A stretch of 64,000 bases of DNA from NCBI RefSeq assembly GCF_023078275.1, contig NC_062975.1, forward strand, positions 13,119,141-13,183,140. The letters are read 5' to 3'. Numbering within the stretch: position 1 is the first letter of the stretch; the number at the start of each line of letters is the position of its first letter. Origin of the DNA: Leguminivora glycinivorella (lineage: Eukaryota > Arthropoda > Insecta > Lepidoptera > Tortricidae). The notes under the pieces were generated by a model that saw only the letters and a list, made by a program, of their open reading frames with translations, searched no databases and had not been told where the DNA came from. A program made the position numbers and the translations under genes. Shown one piece after another: positions 23,001-34,492 of the stretch.

Positions 23001-24080
23001 ATCTTGTCAGATTCAACTTTACTAATAATTTACAAATATTAAAAATGCCATTGCACAAATACAAATGCAGATGCAATAAAAAAAAAACGGATATTTATAA
23101 ACCGGGAGCACCGGTTCCTAATTTTCAGTCCCGGTTCTTTGGCCACCATAAGATTACCGGGATTTCCCGGGAAATCGAGAACCGGGAAATACCGGGAGCA
23201 TGCCCTAGTTGTGGGTACATAGACAACGATATTATGTAATATACAAATATACTTACATAAAAAAAGATCCATGATTCGGTAAGAAATATCTGTACTCATC
23301 ACACAAATGACTGCCCTTACTGGGATTCGAATCCAGGCAGGCAAGCATGGTCGCGCGACGAATGATAATAATTATGATGAAACTTGAGGTCGTCCCTCTC
23401 GAACTTACAAATAGTGCGATAGGGACGGCCTGATGTTTTATCATTTATCGCGCGACCATGATTGCCTGCCAGGACCGCGACTTAGCAGGCAGGGTCATTA
23501 CGCGCTAGATCAGACCGGTCACTGATAGTATAAGTATTAATTGTAAATTGTATAAATTTTGTTTAGAAAAATGCTTTTATAGAATAGACGAATATTTAGC
23601 ATCTGTAAATGAATGAATAATAATAGGATTTTAATAATAATATGAATTTCAATATATGAATTAAAAGTAATCAGAATTTTAATATAAATAATTGAATTAA
23701 TAATGTCTATTTTATAATTGTATAATATGTTTAGACTAGGCTTGTACTTACAACATACTTTTGTATATAATGTTTAGATTTAGTACCTAGCTTATAAGAA
23801 TATTTTGCATGCTTCTTCAAGCAAAATGTACGCACATTATTAATTCTGTCCACCTATGGTTAACACTACATTTTCGCAAATAAATATCTCTTTATCTTTA
23901 ATACTTATTTGTATACATATGCTCACTTGGTTGTTCAATAGCGCGTAGTCGGCGGTCCAGCTGTCTCCACTGTATGTCTTCGACACAGGCCGCATGGCCC
24001 TTAGGATTTTGGCCCTGTGTTCCTCGAGCCACCATGTCCAGCACTTCACAGGCCGTCAAGGAGCATTGGGCGCCAGTTAA
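16790..24080 (-). CDS. Secreted leucine-rich-repeat protein (seven exons, lacks first exon)
   Basis: The exons are 24080-23927, 20681-20531, 19318-19175, 18874-18418, 18212-17953, 17691-17566 and 17042-16790. They sum to 1545 nt, or 514 codons plus stop, and every join keeps phase. In order the protein has a Cys-containing leader region, an LRRNT cap (C..SVCRCDVARRSLNC), 13 LRRs of about 24 residues (xxLxLxxNxL), and an LRRCT cap (NPWHCDC...PTCVSP...LCSGQW). It ends in a polar tail with no membrane span. LRRs bind proteins or ligands, and the caps mean the protein is exported. Two caps without a TIR or TM domain suggest a secreted adhesion, guidance or immune LRR protein. The signal-peptide exon lies further right and was not found. 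Confidence 0.88.
17566..17691 (-). CDS. LRR gene, exon 6 (last LRR and LRRCT start)
   Basis: 126 nt. The acceptor is the upstream TAG at 17692-17694, because only this choice reads LYLDGNMFPSLPSRTL into LSGNPWHCDCHTLYIS. The downstream TAG gives a frame with no LRRCT. The donor is GTAAGT. Confidence 0.85.
17953..18212 (-). CDS. LRR gene, exon 5 (LRRs 10-12)
   Basis: 260 nt, TTTCAG acceptor and GTAAGT donor. It reads LTGGEFENLKHLRNLDLKGN and continues with canonical LxxLxLSxNxL units. It starts in phase 0 after exon 4 and ends in phase 2. Confidence 0.88.
18418..18874 (-). CDS. LRR gene, exon 4 (LRRs 3-9)
   Basis: 457 nt, TTTTTTTCAG acceptor and AGC/GTAAGT donor. It contains about six and a half LRRs with strong LDLSxNxL motifs and several NxS/T sites. 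Confidence 0.9.
19175..19318 (-). CDS. LRR gene, exon 3 (LRRs 1-2)
   Basis: 144 nt, exactly two 24-residue LRRs: DLGTNKLRTLHKTTF and ELDMFDNHVEYLPAGIF. TTTCAG acceptor and GTGAGT donor. Single-repeat-multiple exons are typical of LRR genes. Confidence 0.86.
19319..20098. other. LRR-gene intron, nothing recognised
   Basis: AT-rich intron between exons 2 and 3, without clear repeat or coding content. Confidence 0.4.
20099..20410 (+). pseudogene. 3' end of a non-LTR retrotransposon ORF2
   Basis: Frames on the + strand read GRP-rich sequence and then GLSWSKATRVAEDRKAWREL into VKALCTSVVP and a stop. This is the typical C-terminal tail of RTE/CR1-like LINE ORF2 proteins. It is followed by an ACAACAAGAACAAC simple tail. 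One frameshift and an upstream stop show decay. It lies in the LRR-gene intron between exons 2 and 3. Confidence 0.65.
20531..20681 (-). CDS. LRR gene, exon 2 (LRRNT cap)
   Basis: 151 nt, CACAG acceptor and GTAGGT donor. Read in the phase of exon 3 it gives RQCGKSVCRCDVARRSLNC followed by GLTTLTSDLLVPSDLVS, an LRRNT cap. The longer open frame here is a different, wrong frame. Confidence 0.78.
21529..21796 (-). mobile_element. Interspersed repeat with CAGA microsatellite, copy 2
   Basis: Inverted copy of 13785-14043, with the same flanking words (CATGAAACATGGCTAAGAACA) and an ACAGACAGA-rich core at 21676-21750. Confidence 0.8.
22150..22397 (-). mobile_element. tRNA-derived SINE, copy 1
   Basis: Minus strand. 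The tRNA-like head holds a B box in GGTTCGAATCCCGGTAAGG and an A-box-like GGCCTAGCGCGTAG. The body has GATGAGCACAGATATTTGT and CAGACAACGATG. Its 3' end reaches an A/T run at 22130. Related copies lie at 22450-23521, 29870-30045 and 37381-37460. Confidence 0.8.
22484..23207. mobile_element. hAT-type MITE with 8-bp target duplication
   Basis: 724 bp with terminal inverted repeat TAGGGCATGCT / AGCATGCCCTA, flanked by GTTGTGGG on both sides (22476-22483 and 23208-23215). An 8-bp duplication and this terminus style fit hAT transposons. The interior is rich in CCGGTTC/GAACCGG words and codes for nothing convincing. Confidence 0.88.
23338..23468. mobile_element. Foldback MITE, GCATGGTCG family, copy 2
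   Basis: 131 bp, ends CAGGCAAGCATGGTCGCG and inverted, flanked by CCAGG on both sides (23333-23337, 23469-23473). The SINE in which it sits reads continuously without it. Confidence 0.85.
23927..24080 (-). CDS. LRR gene, exon 1 of those found
   Basis: 154 nt, TTCCAG acceptor and A/GTGAGC donor. It encodes LTGAQCSLTACEVLDM and a polar stretch ending LRAIEQP. It joins the LRRNT exon in phase (A + CA). It has no start or signal peptide, so a further 5' exon is needed. An alternative acceptor lies 9 bp upstream. Confidence 0.65.
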
Positions 24081-25997
24081 CTGGAATACTGATCAAATAA
24101 TGAACGATAGGTAGGTATAACTGCTATGTATAGGTAAGTATAACTACAAGAAATATAATTCGAAGTGTTACTGTAAAGTAAAGTAGCCGGGTTGAAAGGG
24201 ATAAAAGGTAGCTTTTAGTTGGTCACCTAAAGACGGTTATCTATAGGAAAGTGACTGGCTTTTTCTATTCATGTCTGTTCGACATAAAAGGCTGCTGGAA
24301 ATACATTAATCTGACTTTAGACATGAAAACGAAAGGATAAGTTGTCAATCAAGCTCTTGAATAAGGATGTTTACAACTATAATGTAAGTCATTTATCACG
24401 TAAAAAGAGGGCAGTAAGTGTATAATTATAATGTAAAGTAAGGTCAGTGCGGGGAAAACCATCTACCCAGAAAGACCGTCTAGTGAATATAACTTTTGTA
24501 TTTAACTATGTATCGATCACTTCTTACACCTCCGAAGGTATACCAGTTTTTCATCCCTAGGACGAACACTAGTTAACAAAAAAACTTGATTCGTGTTTCG
24601 AACTCGACCATCGAGTTCAACAAGGTTGCGGAAAAAAAAATAGAAGCTGTTGGAATATTTGTGCATTATGTATGTAACGTAGTAATTTAATAATCGTTCT
24701 TCCTGTCAAGTACAATCAATGCGCTTAAAAAGCGTTCAATTTATAGTTTTACGCCCTGAAATATGTAACTTCGAAATAGTGCCTAGTCGGAAAGACCGGC
24801 ATATAAGAGTAAGGCACCTTTTTAGACTTTATGGGAAATAAGTCGAGTTTAAACGGGTGTTGTAGATTAATTTTAATTATAAGTTTCGGCTTTGCTTTTG
24901 TGTGGACCTGAAAAAAGAAGGTTATCAAGCTCATTTACGGGACATATGACGGTCTTGTCTTATATATAGAAAAATAATGATATGTTGAAAATATCAACGT
25001 TATATTTGTTTTAATATCTATCACATTACTCCTTGTTATTACAGAATATAGCAATTAACATGATTTTGATACTTATTTCCATATGAAATTACGCGACAAC
25101 GAACACTAAACGGTCATTCCGTACTCAGCGCGTGGGGACGGTTAACCCGCCGAGCCTTAAAAAAAGTGATTTTTATCACATAAGTTTACTTTAATTCACC
25201 ATTCAGTTATTTAAGTTAATATAAGTAGGGTACAAGTCTTTTGCGAACAAAAATATACAAATGTAATGTATTTTTCGTCTTCCGCCTTCAGAACTAAACA
25301 AACAAAAAACTTTCTAACGAACGGGATCCGCGAAAAGTTTAACAAAGTTTATCATGGTTTGAAACTGTAATAACTAAACAGATTTGAAAGAAATTCCATG
25401 TTTATATGTGCTGTCCCCATATTAAAGACGCTCTATTTAACAGGTAATTCGTATAAAGATACGTGCAAATTTCGTCCATATGGTGACTATAAGCTACAAT
25501 GTGGTAGCTTATAGTTAAAAAGGTCACATAATTATGTCATTTTCTACGTTTTTATTCTATTTTTAGCTATTCGGTTTAATTTGAGTAAACCGAGATTAAT
25601 GGATACGAATCATTTATTTTCGTTTTCTGTTGTTTGTTCCCTTTTGATATGGTTTCCGATGAATATCCATTAAGAAGAGTCAAGGTTTCCACGCCGTAAA
25701 CAACTTATTATGATGGTTATCGAAAATACATTTCATGTTAAAAAAACGGTTAACTTACTTATCATGTTTACCTATTCAGCACCTATCGTAATTCTTGGTA
25801 TTTGTGACGGTTTCTGTTAAAATGATTCTGATTAATACATAATATCAATTTGAAATCGACATTGGTTTGTACCGAAGCCTCGTGGAAACAACATTGATAA
25901 TAGCAATGAATACCCCTTTCGTTGAAGACGGAAAGTTTAAATGGTATTACTGTTATTTGGTTAATAGGAGTAAAGAGAAACAAACCAACCTAAACGA
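24081..25997. other. Upstream of the LRR exons, nothing recognised
   Basis: The missing signal-peptide exon of the LRR gene may lie here or further right. I could not find a convincing one. The only structure is a small hairpin, TAAGCTACA...GTAGCTTA, at about 25490-25510. Confidence 0.4.
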
Positions 25998-26254
25998 CGT
26001 ACATACATACATACATACAATCACGCCTGTATCCCATAAAGGGGTAGGCAGAACACATGAAACTACTAAAGCTTCAGTGCCACTCTTGGCAAATAAGGGG
26101 TTGAAAGAAAACGAAACTGTGACATTGCAGTGACAGGTTGCCAGCCTTTCGCCTACGCGTGGCCTACGCCACAATTTAACCCGCATCCCACAGTCGTCTT
26201 CTACGACACCCACGGGAAGAAAGGGGGTGGTGAAATTCTTAACCTGTCACCACG
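25998..26254 (-). mobile_element. Interspersed repeat with ACAT tail, copy 2
   Basis: Same family as 11127-11378, with a clear (CATA)n tail at about 25999-26020 as its 3' end on the minus strand. Confidence 0.78.
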
Positions 26255-26929
26255 ACGTAAGTTTGAGAAATAATAAAACGTTTTGATGTAATTTCGCGAC
26301 ACTCAGAACACAGTTTGTTGTCTTAATATAATTTCACATTGAACATGTTAATAGATAAGACAAGTCAACTCCATGCATTTGCAAGCTTAATATTTTAGTT
26401 ACAATAACGTTTATTTATTCAGTTAACTTTTGTAGAAAACAATTTAAAAACTTTTAAAAAGGTTGATAGGAGAAAGTCCAAATTCCATCTTGCGAACTCA
26501 GCACTGTCTAAGGTGAGGGGACGACCCCGCGCCGAATCTTCTTTGGTGCAATTTATCCATAATCCATCCAACTGGGTAATGCCGTAAGGATTATGGGTAG
26601 TTAAACACCGGAAACGATAAGGAGGAGGTTTTTTTATGAAATAGGCAGCAAACGAGCAGGCGAGCCGCCTGATGGGAAGCAGTCATCGCCGCCCATGGAC
26701 ATTTATTATTTAAGTTTTCTACCTACATTGTACCTAAAAAAAAAAAATCTTTATGTGACTGATTTTTTATTTCATTGAATGTTTTTCTCTCTTTTCATGT
26801 ACTCGTATGTACATAATATGTATATTCAAAACACAATATATATTGTTATTGAATAAAGTACTATGACTATGAGTTGAATACACTTATATTTTTATCATGC
26901 ATAAACGTCTGTGAGCGATACTTAGCGAA

Positions 26930-27262
26930 GTTAGCTAAGACGGTCATAGCCGGCTGGAACGCGCAATGTAGGTGGTCGCAGGTTCGAGTCCTACCGGAGG
27001 TGTGAATTTTTGGCATTTTACCTTTAATTAAAACTATGCAGATTACTGTGTGGTGCAGGCTGAGAATAGTACCACCCCATCACCTCCCGTGGGTGTCGTA
27101 AGAGGCGACAAAGGGATAAATAAAATAAAACCGACGGATGGGCAGCAGCGTCCGTCGAGGATGTATTTACAGCTACTGCGGTCCCCAACCCGCTTGCGAA
27201 GCGTGGCGACTATGGTTTTTCCCTCCAAAGAACATCGCTTTGCGATTCTTTAGAGGGGCCTT
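26930..27262 (+). mobile_element. SINE-like repeat with tRNA-like head
   Basis: GCAGGTTCGAGTCCTACCGG (B-box-like) lies at 26977-27000. It is followed by CACCTCCCGTGGGTGTCGTA and a GC-richer body that shares words with the 11127 family. No coding capacity is evident. Confidence 0.55.
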
Positions 27263-27933
27263 TTAAAACAAACTACACACCACCGAAATAGTTCAAATAG
27301 TTTCGTGATAAGTAAATTTACAAATGTCAAACATACCATAGACAAGAGAAATAGAAAATAAGCCGGTTTTCAATTACGAAAAATGTGGTTGCGTTCAAGA
27401 ATATTTAAATGTCGAATGTAAAATTATTGGATAAACTTATGATTTTTACCTTTGTTTTGCAATATCTGATATGTAAAACGCATTTAAGTTTATTTTTTCA
27501 TCTTGATTTAAATTATGAACCTAATTATTTATTAAAAGTTACATATTACTGTAAATGAAAACATACCTGATAAATGGAAGTTGTGCTTTTAAAAAAAAAT
27601 TAACAGAACTCCTATATTCATATGATTACTGTTAGCAGTAATCCTATGAACCTATAGACAAATAGACTTTCTCATCGTTACTCAAATGAACTTAATTTGG
27701 ATACCGCTGACAATAATCTAATTGACAGATTTAAGTGCTGGAGTAGAAAAACAATATTGTATATTGCCAGGCTGAGTGGTGGTACTGGCAGCCAAATTTG
27801 GCTTACGAATTGGTAGCCGAAACTTTCAGAAAAATAGAGCGATTGTAGCGCCCGGTGCACGTTAGGTCATTGAGTATAGCAATGATATTAATCCTATGAG
27901 GACATTCGGAAATTCGCGGGATCCTATCAACCT

Positions 27934-28172
27934 TTTAAGGCACTGGTCCCATCGCGAGCTAGTAAGCTATGAGCTACCGGCTATAAAAACGAACAAAAGA
28001 TAATCACTCCCGTGTAAATAAAAGAAACACGGCGATGTTTATATAGTTACTCGCCCAGCGGTGAGCTATTAAAATCGCCTTGTCTCTTTTATTTGCACGG
28101 GAGTTCTTATCTTTTGTTCGTTTTTATAGCCGATAAGCTCATAGCTTACTAGCTCGCGGTGGGACCAATGCC
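27934..28172. mobile_element. Foldback MITE
   Basis: GGTCCCATCGCGAGCTAGTA...AACGAACAAAAGATAA is inverted at the right (TTATCTTTTGTTCGTT...TACTAGCTCGCGGTGGGACC). About 240 bp. Confidence 0.82.
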
Positions 28173-29869
28173 TAAGGCTCCACAAGATGCTGGATGAAGC
28201 TAGCATAGAACCGGAATAAGTGACCATTGTGGACGTATCCAATATTGTTTATTAAAAACTAATTCACCAGTGTATATAGTGGTATAGATATATACTATAC
28301 CACCACTCATATCCAGTGGCATACACGAAAATAAGCAGACGATCAGTAAAGCAAACAGGAAGTTAAAATTATGAGAATTCGTGCGAATGGGAACTTTCTG
28401 CGTGTAATACGCACTACGGATGAATTATCCCATAGCAAAGACATATGTAACTCCGTATAGACGGATAAAGTCTAACAAAACAACCTACCTCAAAGCCCTA
28501 GAGAAAAAGGTACGGTGGCCTAGATGCCGATGGCGTTACACCTTTGGAGAACGCTCAGCTAGATGGCTATAATATTAATATTTGACATTTTAACACATAT
28601 CAAGCTAACAATATGTGCCAAATTGTCAAAACTAAGTTCAAAGTTTTAAGCTTGTGTCGAGAGATGGCAGTCTATGCACTGTGATTACACATTTTACTTT
28701 GACAGTAACTCTCTATATTACTCGATCCACTTTGCCCATAGGTAGTGATCGTATAAAAGCTCACTTCATTATCACATTTAATTGATTCTTTCGATAACGA
28801 TGTGATTTAATGACCTACGCCGTGATTGATGATGTTGATGTCAAAGCCAAATAAAGTGTATCTATTACTTGAGTCTTCAGAAGGACCATCTAATTTTAGA
28901 TCAATATCTGATTTCCGTCGTTTTTAAGGTTCAGTGCCTAGATGGTATAATAAAAACGGAACACTTTTAGTTGCGTCAGGTCCTGTCTGTCCGTATGTCT
29001 CAGCCATTTTACTCAGAAACCATAGATATATTTTCACAAAATTTTAATGAAATGAATTCTGTGAACTGAAACTTTACCTTCATGAAAATGACTAGGTATA
29101 ACAAATACTAATATTGTTAAATCATAGAAAAAAAAATTTAACCCGACCCACCCCGTTGACTACGAATGCTGTAAAGTGTTCGAAACGTAGGGATGAATTG
29201 TAAATTCATTATACGCGATATAATCCATTTCCATAGTTTTATTTCATGAGTAACTATCGAAAGGAATATTATAATAAATAACTAAATAAAAAATAATATC
29301 CTGGTCGTTAAGGTATAGTACTTAAAAGGCTGGTCCATTACCCCGCTGGATAGTAATGCTGATTCGCTAGGGCTCCGGTCACCAGAAGCATCAATAAGGC
29401 AGTTATATAATATTATATTTAGAAAGCTTATATATTTATACAGCTCCTTATACTCATATGTACATATAAGCGACTCAAATATGTAACTGCTGCCCAACGC
29501 CGCACATATGTAACTACTGCCGACAATTATGTCGTGATATCGACAAAAGTGACACTATAGTAGCCATTTAACACATTCACAGCGGCATAGGTCATACTGA
29601 CCCAGTACAGGAATAGTGAAGGTTGCTGATATGAGTGATATGTAACTAAAAATAAATAGAAAATTATGTAAGCAATGAAATGATACTGTAAATATGCAGG
29701 GTTAAACACGCATTCGAATGGTTTTATTAGGTTTAGGTTAGTTATTCTTTATCTTTATTAAATTTGTTACCTGTTGATGTTAAAATATCGGGTGTGCATA
29801 TCGAACTCTTTGATGATACAAACTATAATCCTTTCAATAACCGACTACTAGACGGTCTACCACAACTTG
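28173..29869. other. Intergenic, nothing recognised
   Basis: AT-rich. It contains low-copy-looking repeat scraps (for example TTCGAAACGTAGGGATG at about 29180) but no gene. Confidence 0.4.
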
Positions 29870-30045
29870 GCTTCTAGACGTTTAGGTACTTAGACAAAGA
29901 TGTACAGAAAACGTCCGTGAGTCAGAAATAAATATTTGTGCTAATCACACATTTACTGTAGCACAAACAACCCCTACCGGGATTCGAATCCAGGGCCACT
30001 GGTTTAGCAGGCAGGGTCACTATCAACTAGGCCAGACAGCGGTAT
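29870..30045 (-). mobile_element. tRNA-derived SINE, copy 3
   Basis: Diverged copy with CCGGGATTCGAATCCAGGGCC (B box, minus strand GGATTCGAATCCCGG) and GCAGGCAGGGTCACTA. Confidence 0.75.
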
Positions 30046-30770
30046 ACAGGGTTCATTGAAATACCCTGTAAAGTAGATGTACTTTATAGGTGTAGGAACT
30101 CTATAATAATAAATCTCAATGCAATTTCCATTAATAAGGTAAAAGTGTAAGGTACTGTTATTTTATAGCTCTTTATCTTAATCTAAACGGGCTCTTTAAA
30201 GTGTAATTTACTTTGTTCGGTAGATTTACTGTTCTTAATTTAATTTGTCAAGGTTTAATTATGTTAGGTTAAATTATGTGTAATTTCATTGTAATTAATT
30301 GTTATAGTTACGATTACTAATAAACACAAAGGAAAAAAAAAAATAACAAGGACCTTTGAAGTAAATACTAATGACATTTTAGTTTAAATTTATAATTTTA
30401 TTCTGCCGACAAGTAACTTCGTTAAGTTCTAGGCGTCACTGACCGCGACCACGCAACTTCATATGTAGGCTTTTGTACCGCTGCTTTAGGGTACCTTTGC
30501 ATCATAAATGAGCTACGTGGATATGTTTGATATGCACCAATCATATTTATTGTTCCACAAAGCATAGCTCTAGTGGGACCGGGTCCGACTAAGCAGATTG
30601 GTGGATATCAGATACATCCATAGCAACGTAGCGTAGCACGTCTCTGGTGGAAAGGCACTCTTACACTACACTCGGGATTTTCATTTGGTTTCCGCATAGA
30701 TTGAAGCTGTAGAACCCCCTAGACGACGGGTAGTTTGTGACGTCATCATGACACCACTTTTTCGTTACGA
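30046..30770. other. Intergenic, nothing recognised
   Basis: No supported gene. A moderately GC-rich patch at 30440-30660 lacks an open frame. Confidence 0.4.
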
Positions 30771-30773
30771 CAA

Positions 30774-31222
30774 TATGACTGATAGCATAAATTAAATATA
30801 ACAAGATCATATCATCCCATACATTAAAATGCGACCGCCTACGAACGCACTTACACTCCACCACACATAGATGGCGCCACAAAATATGCCTTGTTGCCAC
30901 CGATTATTTGTAGATTGGCATTAAGTGTCAATTCCGAGCCGTAAATCTATATTTAAAGTCACACACAGGTCAAACGCGATTAATTAACATTATTTTTACC
31001 TTTTTTCCCAATATGTGTACAAAGCGCGAGAACTTAAAGTGTTATACCGTAAATCTATGTCAAAAGTGACACTTAACGCCATCTACAAGTATAATCGAAA
31101 GCTACAAGATATTTTTTTGTGGCGCCATCTATGTGTGGTGGAGTGTAAGCGCGGTCTTAGGCGGTCGCATTTTAATGTATGGGATGGTATGATCTTATTA
31201 TATTTAATCTATGCTGATAGTT
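30774..31222. mobile_element. MITE with ~150-bp inverted arms
   Basis: CTGATAGCATAAATTAAATA...CATTAAAATGCGACCGCCTA...CCACACATAGATGGCGCCAC is inverted at 31110-31222. The central part includes two GCCATCTAC / CACTTAA blocks, also inverted. Confidence 0.82.
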
Positions 31223-31226
31223 AGTT

Positions 31227-31699
31227 GGTCACTAAAAATTAGGAGGGAAAAACTTTTACCACGGTAAGTATTGATTTAAACGTAGGTATATTTAAATTAA
31301 GAAAAATAACAGCTTGACACGCTTAGCCGTTTTTAACGATTTTCCTATAATGTAACATCATAACAAACAGGGGCAAAAATAAACGTAGTTACTAGTTAAG
31401 CACGAAATTAGTATCGAGTTTCAATGATATTCGTTTCCGAATGTACATATCAATATTACGGAATATGGTCGTGCGTAATGCCAAACAAAATTGAGTAGGT
31501 ATACCTATAGATAATTACTTTTAAAGAAAAATGTGTAGGTAGCCATAGTACCTATAGCGGGTGGACCTTGTAATAAATGTAAAAAATATAGGCTGACATC
31601 TCTTGAGTCTCGACACAGGATTAAAACATTTAAACATCAGTTTTGAAAATTGGACAAAGTTCCATACACACTTGAACCTCCCAGTTTAGGGAAGCGGGG
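31227..31699. other. Intergenic, nothing recognised
   Basis: AT-rich, no gene or clear repeat. Confidence 0.4.
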
Positions 31700-31850
31700 T
31701 TTTGGAAAGTCACAAAAAGTAGCTTATGTCTTTCTCCATCCCTTCAACTATCTTCACTTAAAAAAAACACGTTAATTCGTCGTCCCGTTTTCCGTGACAG
31801 ACGGACAAACAAACAGACACACACACTTTCCCATTTATTATATTATAAGG
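31700..31850 (-). mobile_element. Mini-Helitron fragment
   Basis: Shares GGGAAAGTGTGTGTGTCTG, GTTTGTTTGTC and GGGATGGAGAAAGAC with the complete copies. The TC and CTAG ends are not intact. Confidence 0.7.
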
Positions 31851-32930
31851 TAAAAAAAAACATTCAGTCTAATTGAGAGCCTCCTCCTTTTTTGAAGTCG
31901 GTTAATAAAGTATAGATTAACATTAGCGATCTTCTATCCGAAAATCAACCAAAAGTGTGGTGCCATGTGATGTGAGAATAAGGTCTGATTTAGACGGCGT
32001 GCGAACTCGCAAGCGATTTTAGTTACATTGGGGGCTATTGAGGTTACATACAATTTTGAACAGCCATCAAATACCTGCCGCAATGTAATAAAACTCGTAT
32101 GCGAGTTCTCGTACCGTCTAAATGGGCCCTAAATGTTTTTAAGGTTCCGACGTATGTTTTTTTCTTAGACATTATTTGTCTTTTACGCAGTTACATAATT
32201 ATGTCTTTGGTAATGCGGCGTAAGCTACATGTCTCAAACCAATAGGTTTTTCCTGTATGTCCCACATATTACGAGGGACAAAATACTCCCCCGGGATGCG
32301 GAAGTATCCTACACTGTGCCTCAGGATAAAAGATTAATGCTCGTTGAATGGGAACCTTCCCTTTTCCCTATATATGTTTTACCAAGAACGGAATTAAGAG
32401 ACTTAATTGATGAGTTAGTTTTTTGGAAATCAGCAATTTTTTTTTTTTATATATTATGCCTTCGTATCTTGTAATATTCGACTTAAATAACCATCGTATG
32501 ATGTACTCAAGTATACTGCGATAAGATTGAATTTTGGTGAAGAAGTAATTTGAATTGCAGTACCTACCTATGGCAAATTAAGAGTGCCTGTGTTTAATAT
32601 TTGTCGAAGTATCGAAATATAAACAAATATATGTGATAACGATCTGCAAATAAGTTTCAACCAATTAAAATGTTAATTGCCTTTTCGTAACACTACACAC
32701 GTGCTTATTAATCATTTTATGTAAATCGTTCTGTACTATTCGTATTTTATTAATATTTGTAGAGGCACCCCCTAAAAGTGTGCATGGTGTTGAGAGTTGA
32801 TGGATTCTAAAATTTGCTAGTTTACTCGTTGAAAGCAAAGCGAAGTATTAAGGTACTGGGTTATATAACTTCTTGGTTAAATAAAATAGACGCTTGCTTA
32901 ATAACATACCATGGTGATTAATTCGCTAAG
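31851..32930. other. Intergenic, nothing recognised
   Basis: An 81-codon frame at 32229-32474 looks uneven in composition and I do not accept it as a gene. Confidence 0.4.
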
Positions 32931-32933
32931 TAA

Positions 32934-33066
32934 GTGCGTTTTCACATTATCCGATCCGATATCGGATGTCGGACCGATATCCCATACATTTAAGCCGCTA
33001 TCTTTTATTTTTTCCTTTGAAATCCTTTCTACATCCGATATCGGATCGGATAATGTGAAAACGCAC
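32934..33066. mobile_element. PIF/Harbinger-like MITE with TAA duplication
   Basis: 133 bp with a long inverted end, GTGCGTTTTCACATTATCCG...GATATCGGATG, and TAA on both sides (32931-32933, 33067-33069). A 3-bp TAA duplication is the PIF/Harbinger rule. Confidence 0.85.
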
Positions 33067-33182
33067 TAAGGTACCAGTGTAGAATAAAACGAATTTGACT
33101 GAAATTTTTCATAAGAACAAGAAATTTTTACACAATACTACGAGTACCTATATAAAGAATTTTTATCAAAATATATAAGGTA

Positions 33183-34005
33183 ACGGACCCAATCATGGAC
33201 AGTTTAAGGAAAATCTTCGCCTGTTTTTGATATTTCACTCATAAATGTAAAAATTCTACCGCTAAGCGTGTTAAATCTTGAATGCCCTATCCTTCTTTTA
33301 CATTTCAAGCGTATTTCAGAATGGATACTCCTAATAGTTTTTTCATACTTAACAAATTGAAACTAGGTGTTTTTTCTCCAATTATGGACGGCAGTTCTCC
33401 AGTAATGGATCCCCCATTATGGACAGTGAAATAAGTTTAAAATTTTACTTTTAAAGCCAACTGATACCCAATGAGTCAATTTTATATACCATAAATACAA
33501 TTAGTTTGAGTTATTTTAACATAGGATTGTTTCTTGTAAATTTTGGTTTTGTAAATTGTTCCTTGTCCATCATAGGAGGTAGGCAGTTTTTCGGTTCCAG
33601 TAATGGACACTCGCAAAATAACGCCATTTCTTTATATATTTGGAGCAACAAACTAGTATGTTTTATACCTTATCTCATGCTTAATGCAGTAAGTAAAACG
33701 CATTCAAGTTTACACCGAGTATTATTTTTTTATTATTTTATACATGAACTCAACTCTCTTAGCAACATTACTAAGAATTCGTCTTGATATTTTTTTCAGT
33801 AAACTGATGAATTTTATCTTGTCGCCAAATCCTTCAGAAATAACCGAATTAATTGAAACTTCAAAATGAAACAGCTCTACAACTCTAGTTTATGGTACAT
33901 AGCCGTCAGTTTTTAGAAACTAATTTTAGATACTTAATTTTAAGGATTTGTGTTTTTTTGTCCATAATGGCATCACCGTCCATTATGGGGTATTTCACCT
34001 TAAAA
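33183..34005. mobile_element. Element built of CATAATGGAC words
   Basis: About 820 bp in which variants of CCATTATGGAC/GTAATGGAC recur at least seven times in both orientations. The outermost copies form imperfect inverted ends next to AAGGT. No coding capacity. Confidence 0.55.
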
Positions 34006-34492
34006 TGATTATGTACTATATATGATATTTACCTTCAGCCAAAACGAAGTAAAAAATAAAAAATACTACTCGCTGTTTCATTATGACCACTGCACTGACC
34101 ACATAGCAATATATCTCGTTCCCTTTGTCGACATTTCTAATGTGTAAACTATGCAATAATGAACCATTTATATTTTATATGTGTTTGGAAAACTTTGTAA
34201 TTTAAACCAGTGACAGTATTTATAGTTGTTTACGAAAGTGTGCGTGAAATTCTACAGTTTACAATTCTACTCGTTTACATCTACTCACTTACGAGGTTAC
34301 GCGTTCAAAAATATCTGAACAACAACAACTCTAATGAAAATAAATGTGCAAAAGTAAAGTAATTCGATTGTATGTTAAAAAACTTACAAAAGAGTACTTT
34401 TTATTATTAAAAAAAAGGACAAAGTTTTCAATTCACCGGAATTTTACGCACCGAAACTACGTGACTGTTTTGTAACAGTCGTTGGCCGTCTC

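Larger units (their letters stand above)
22450..23521 (-). mobile_element. tRNA-derived SINE, copy 2, split by two insertions
   Basis: SINE pieces 22450-22483, 23208-23337 and 23469-23521 line up with copy 1 once the two inserted MITEs are taken out. The 3' end is truncated. Confidence 0.8.

Noticed and set aside
24749..24934. Minus-strand frame with hydrophobic start as the missing LRR signal-peptide exon
   Set aside because: The leader is too short, no proper GT donor follows in the needed phase, and the later residues are not signal-like.
32229..32474. 81-codon frame as a small gene
   Set aside because: No domain, no splice or promoter context and a poly-F tail from a T run. Chance open frame.
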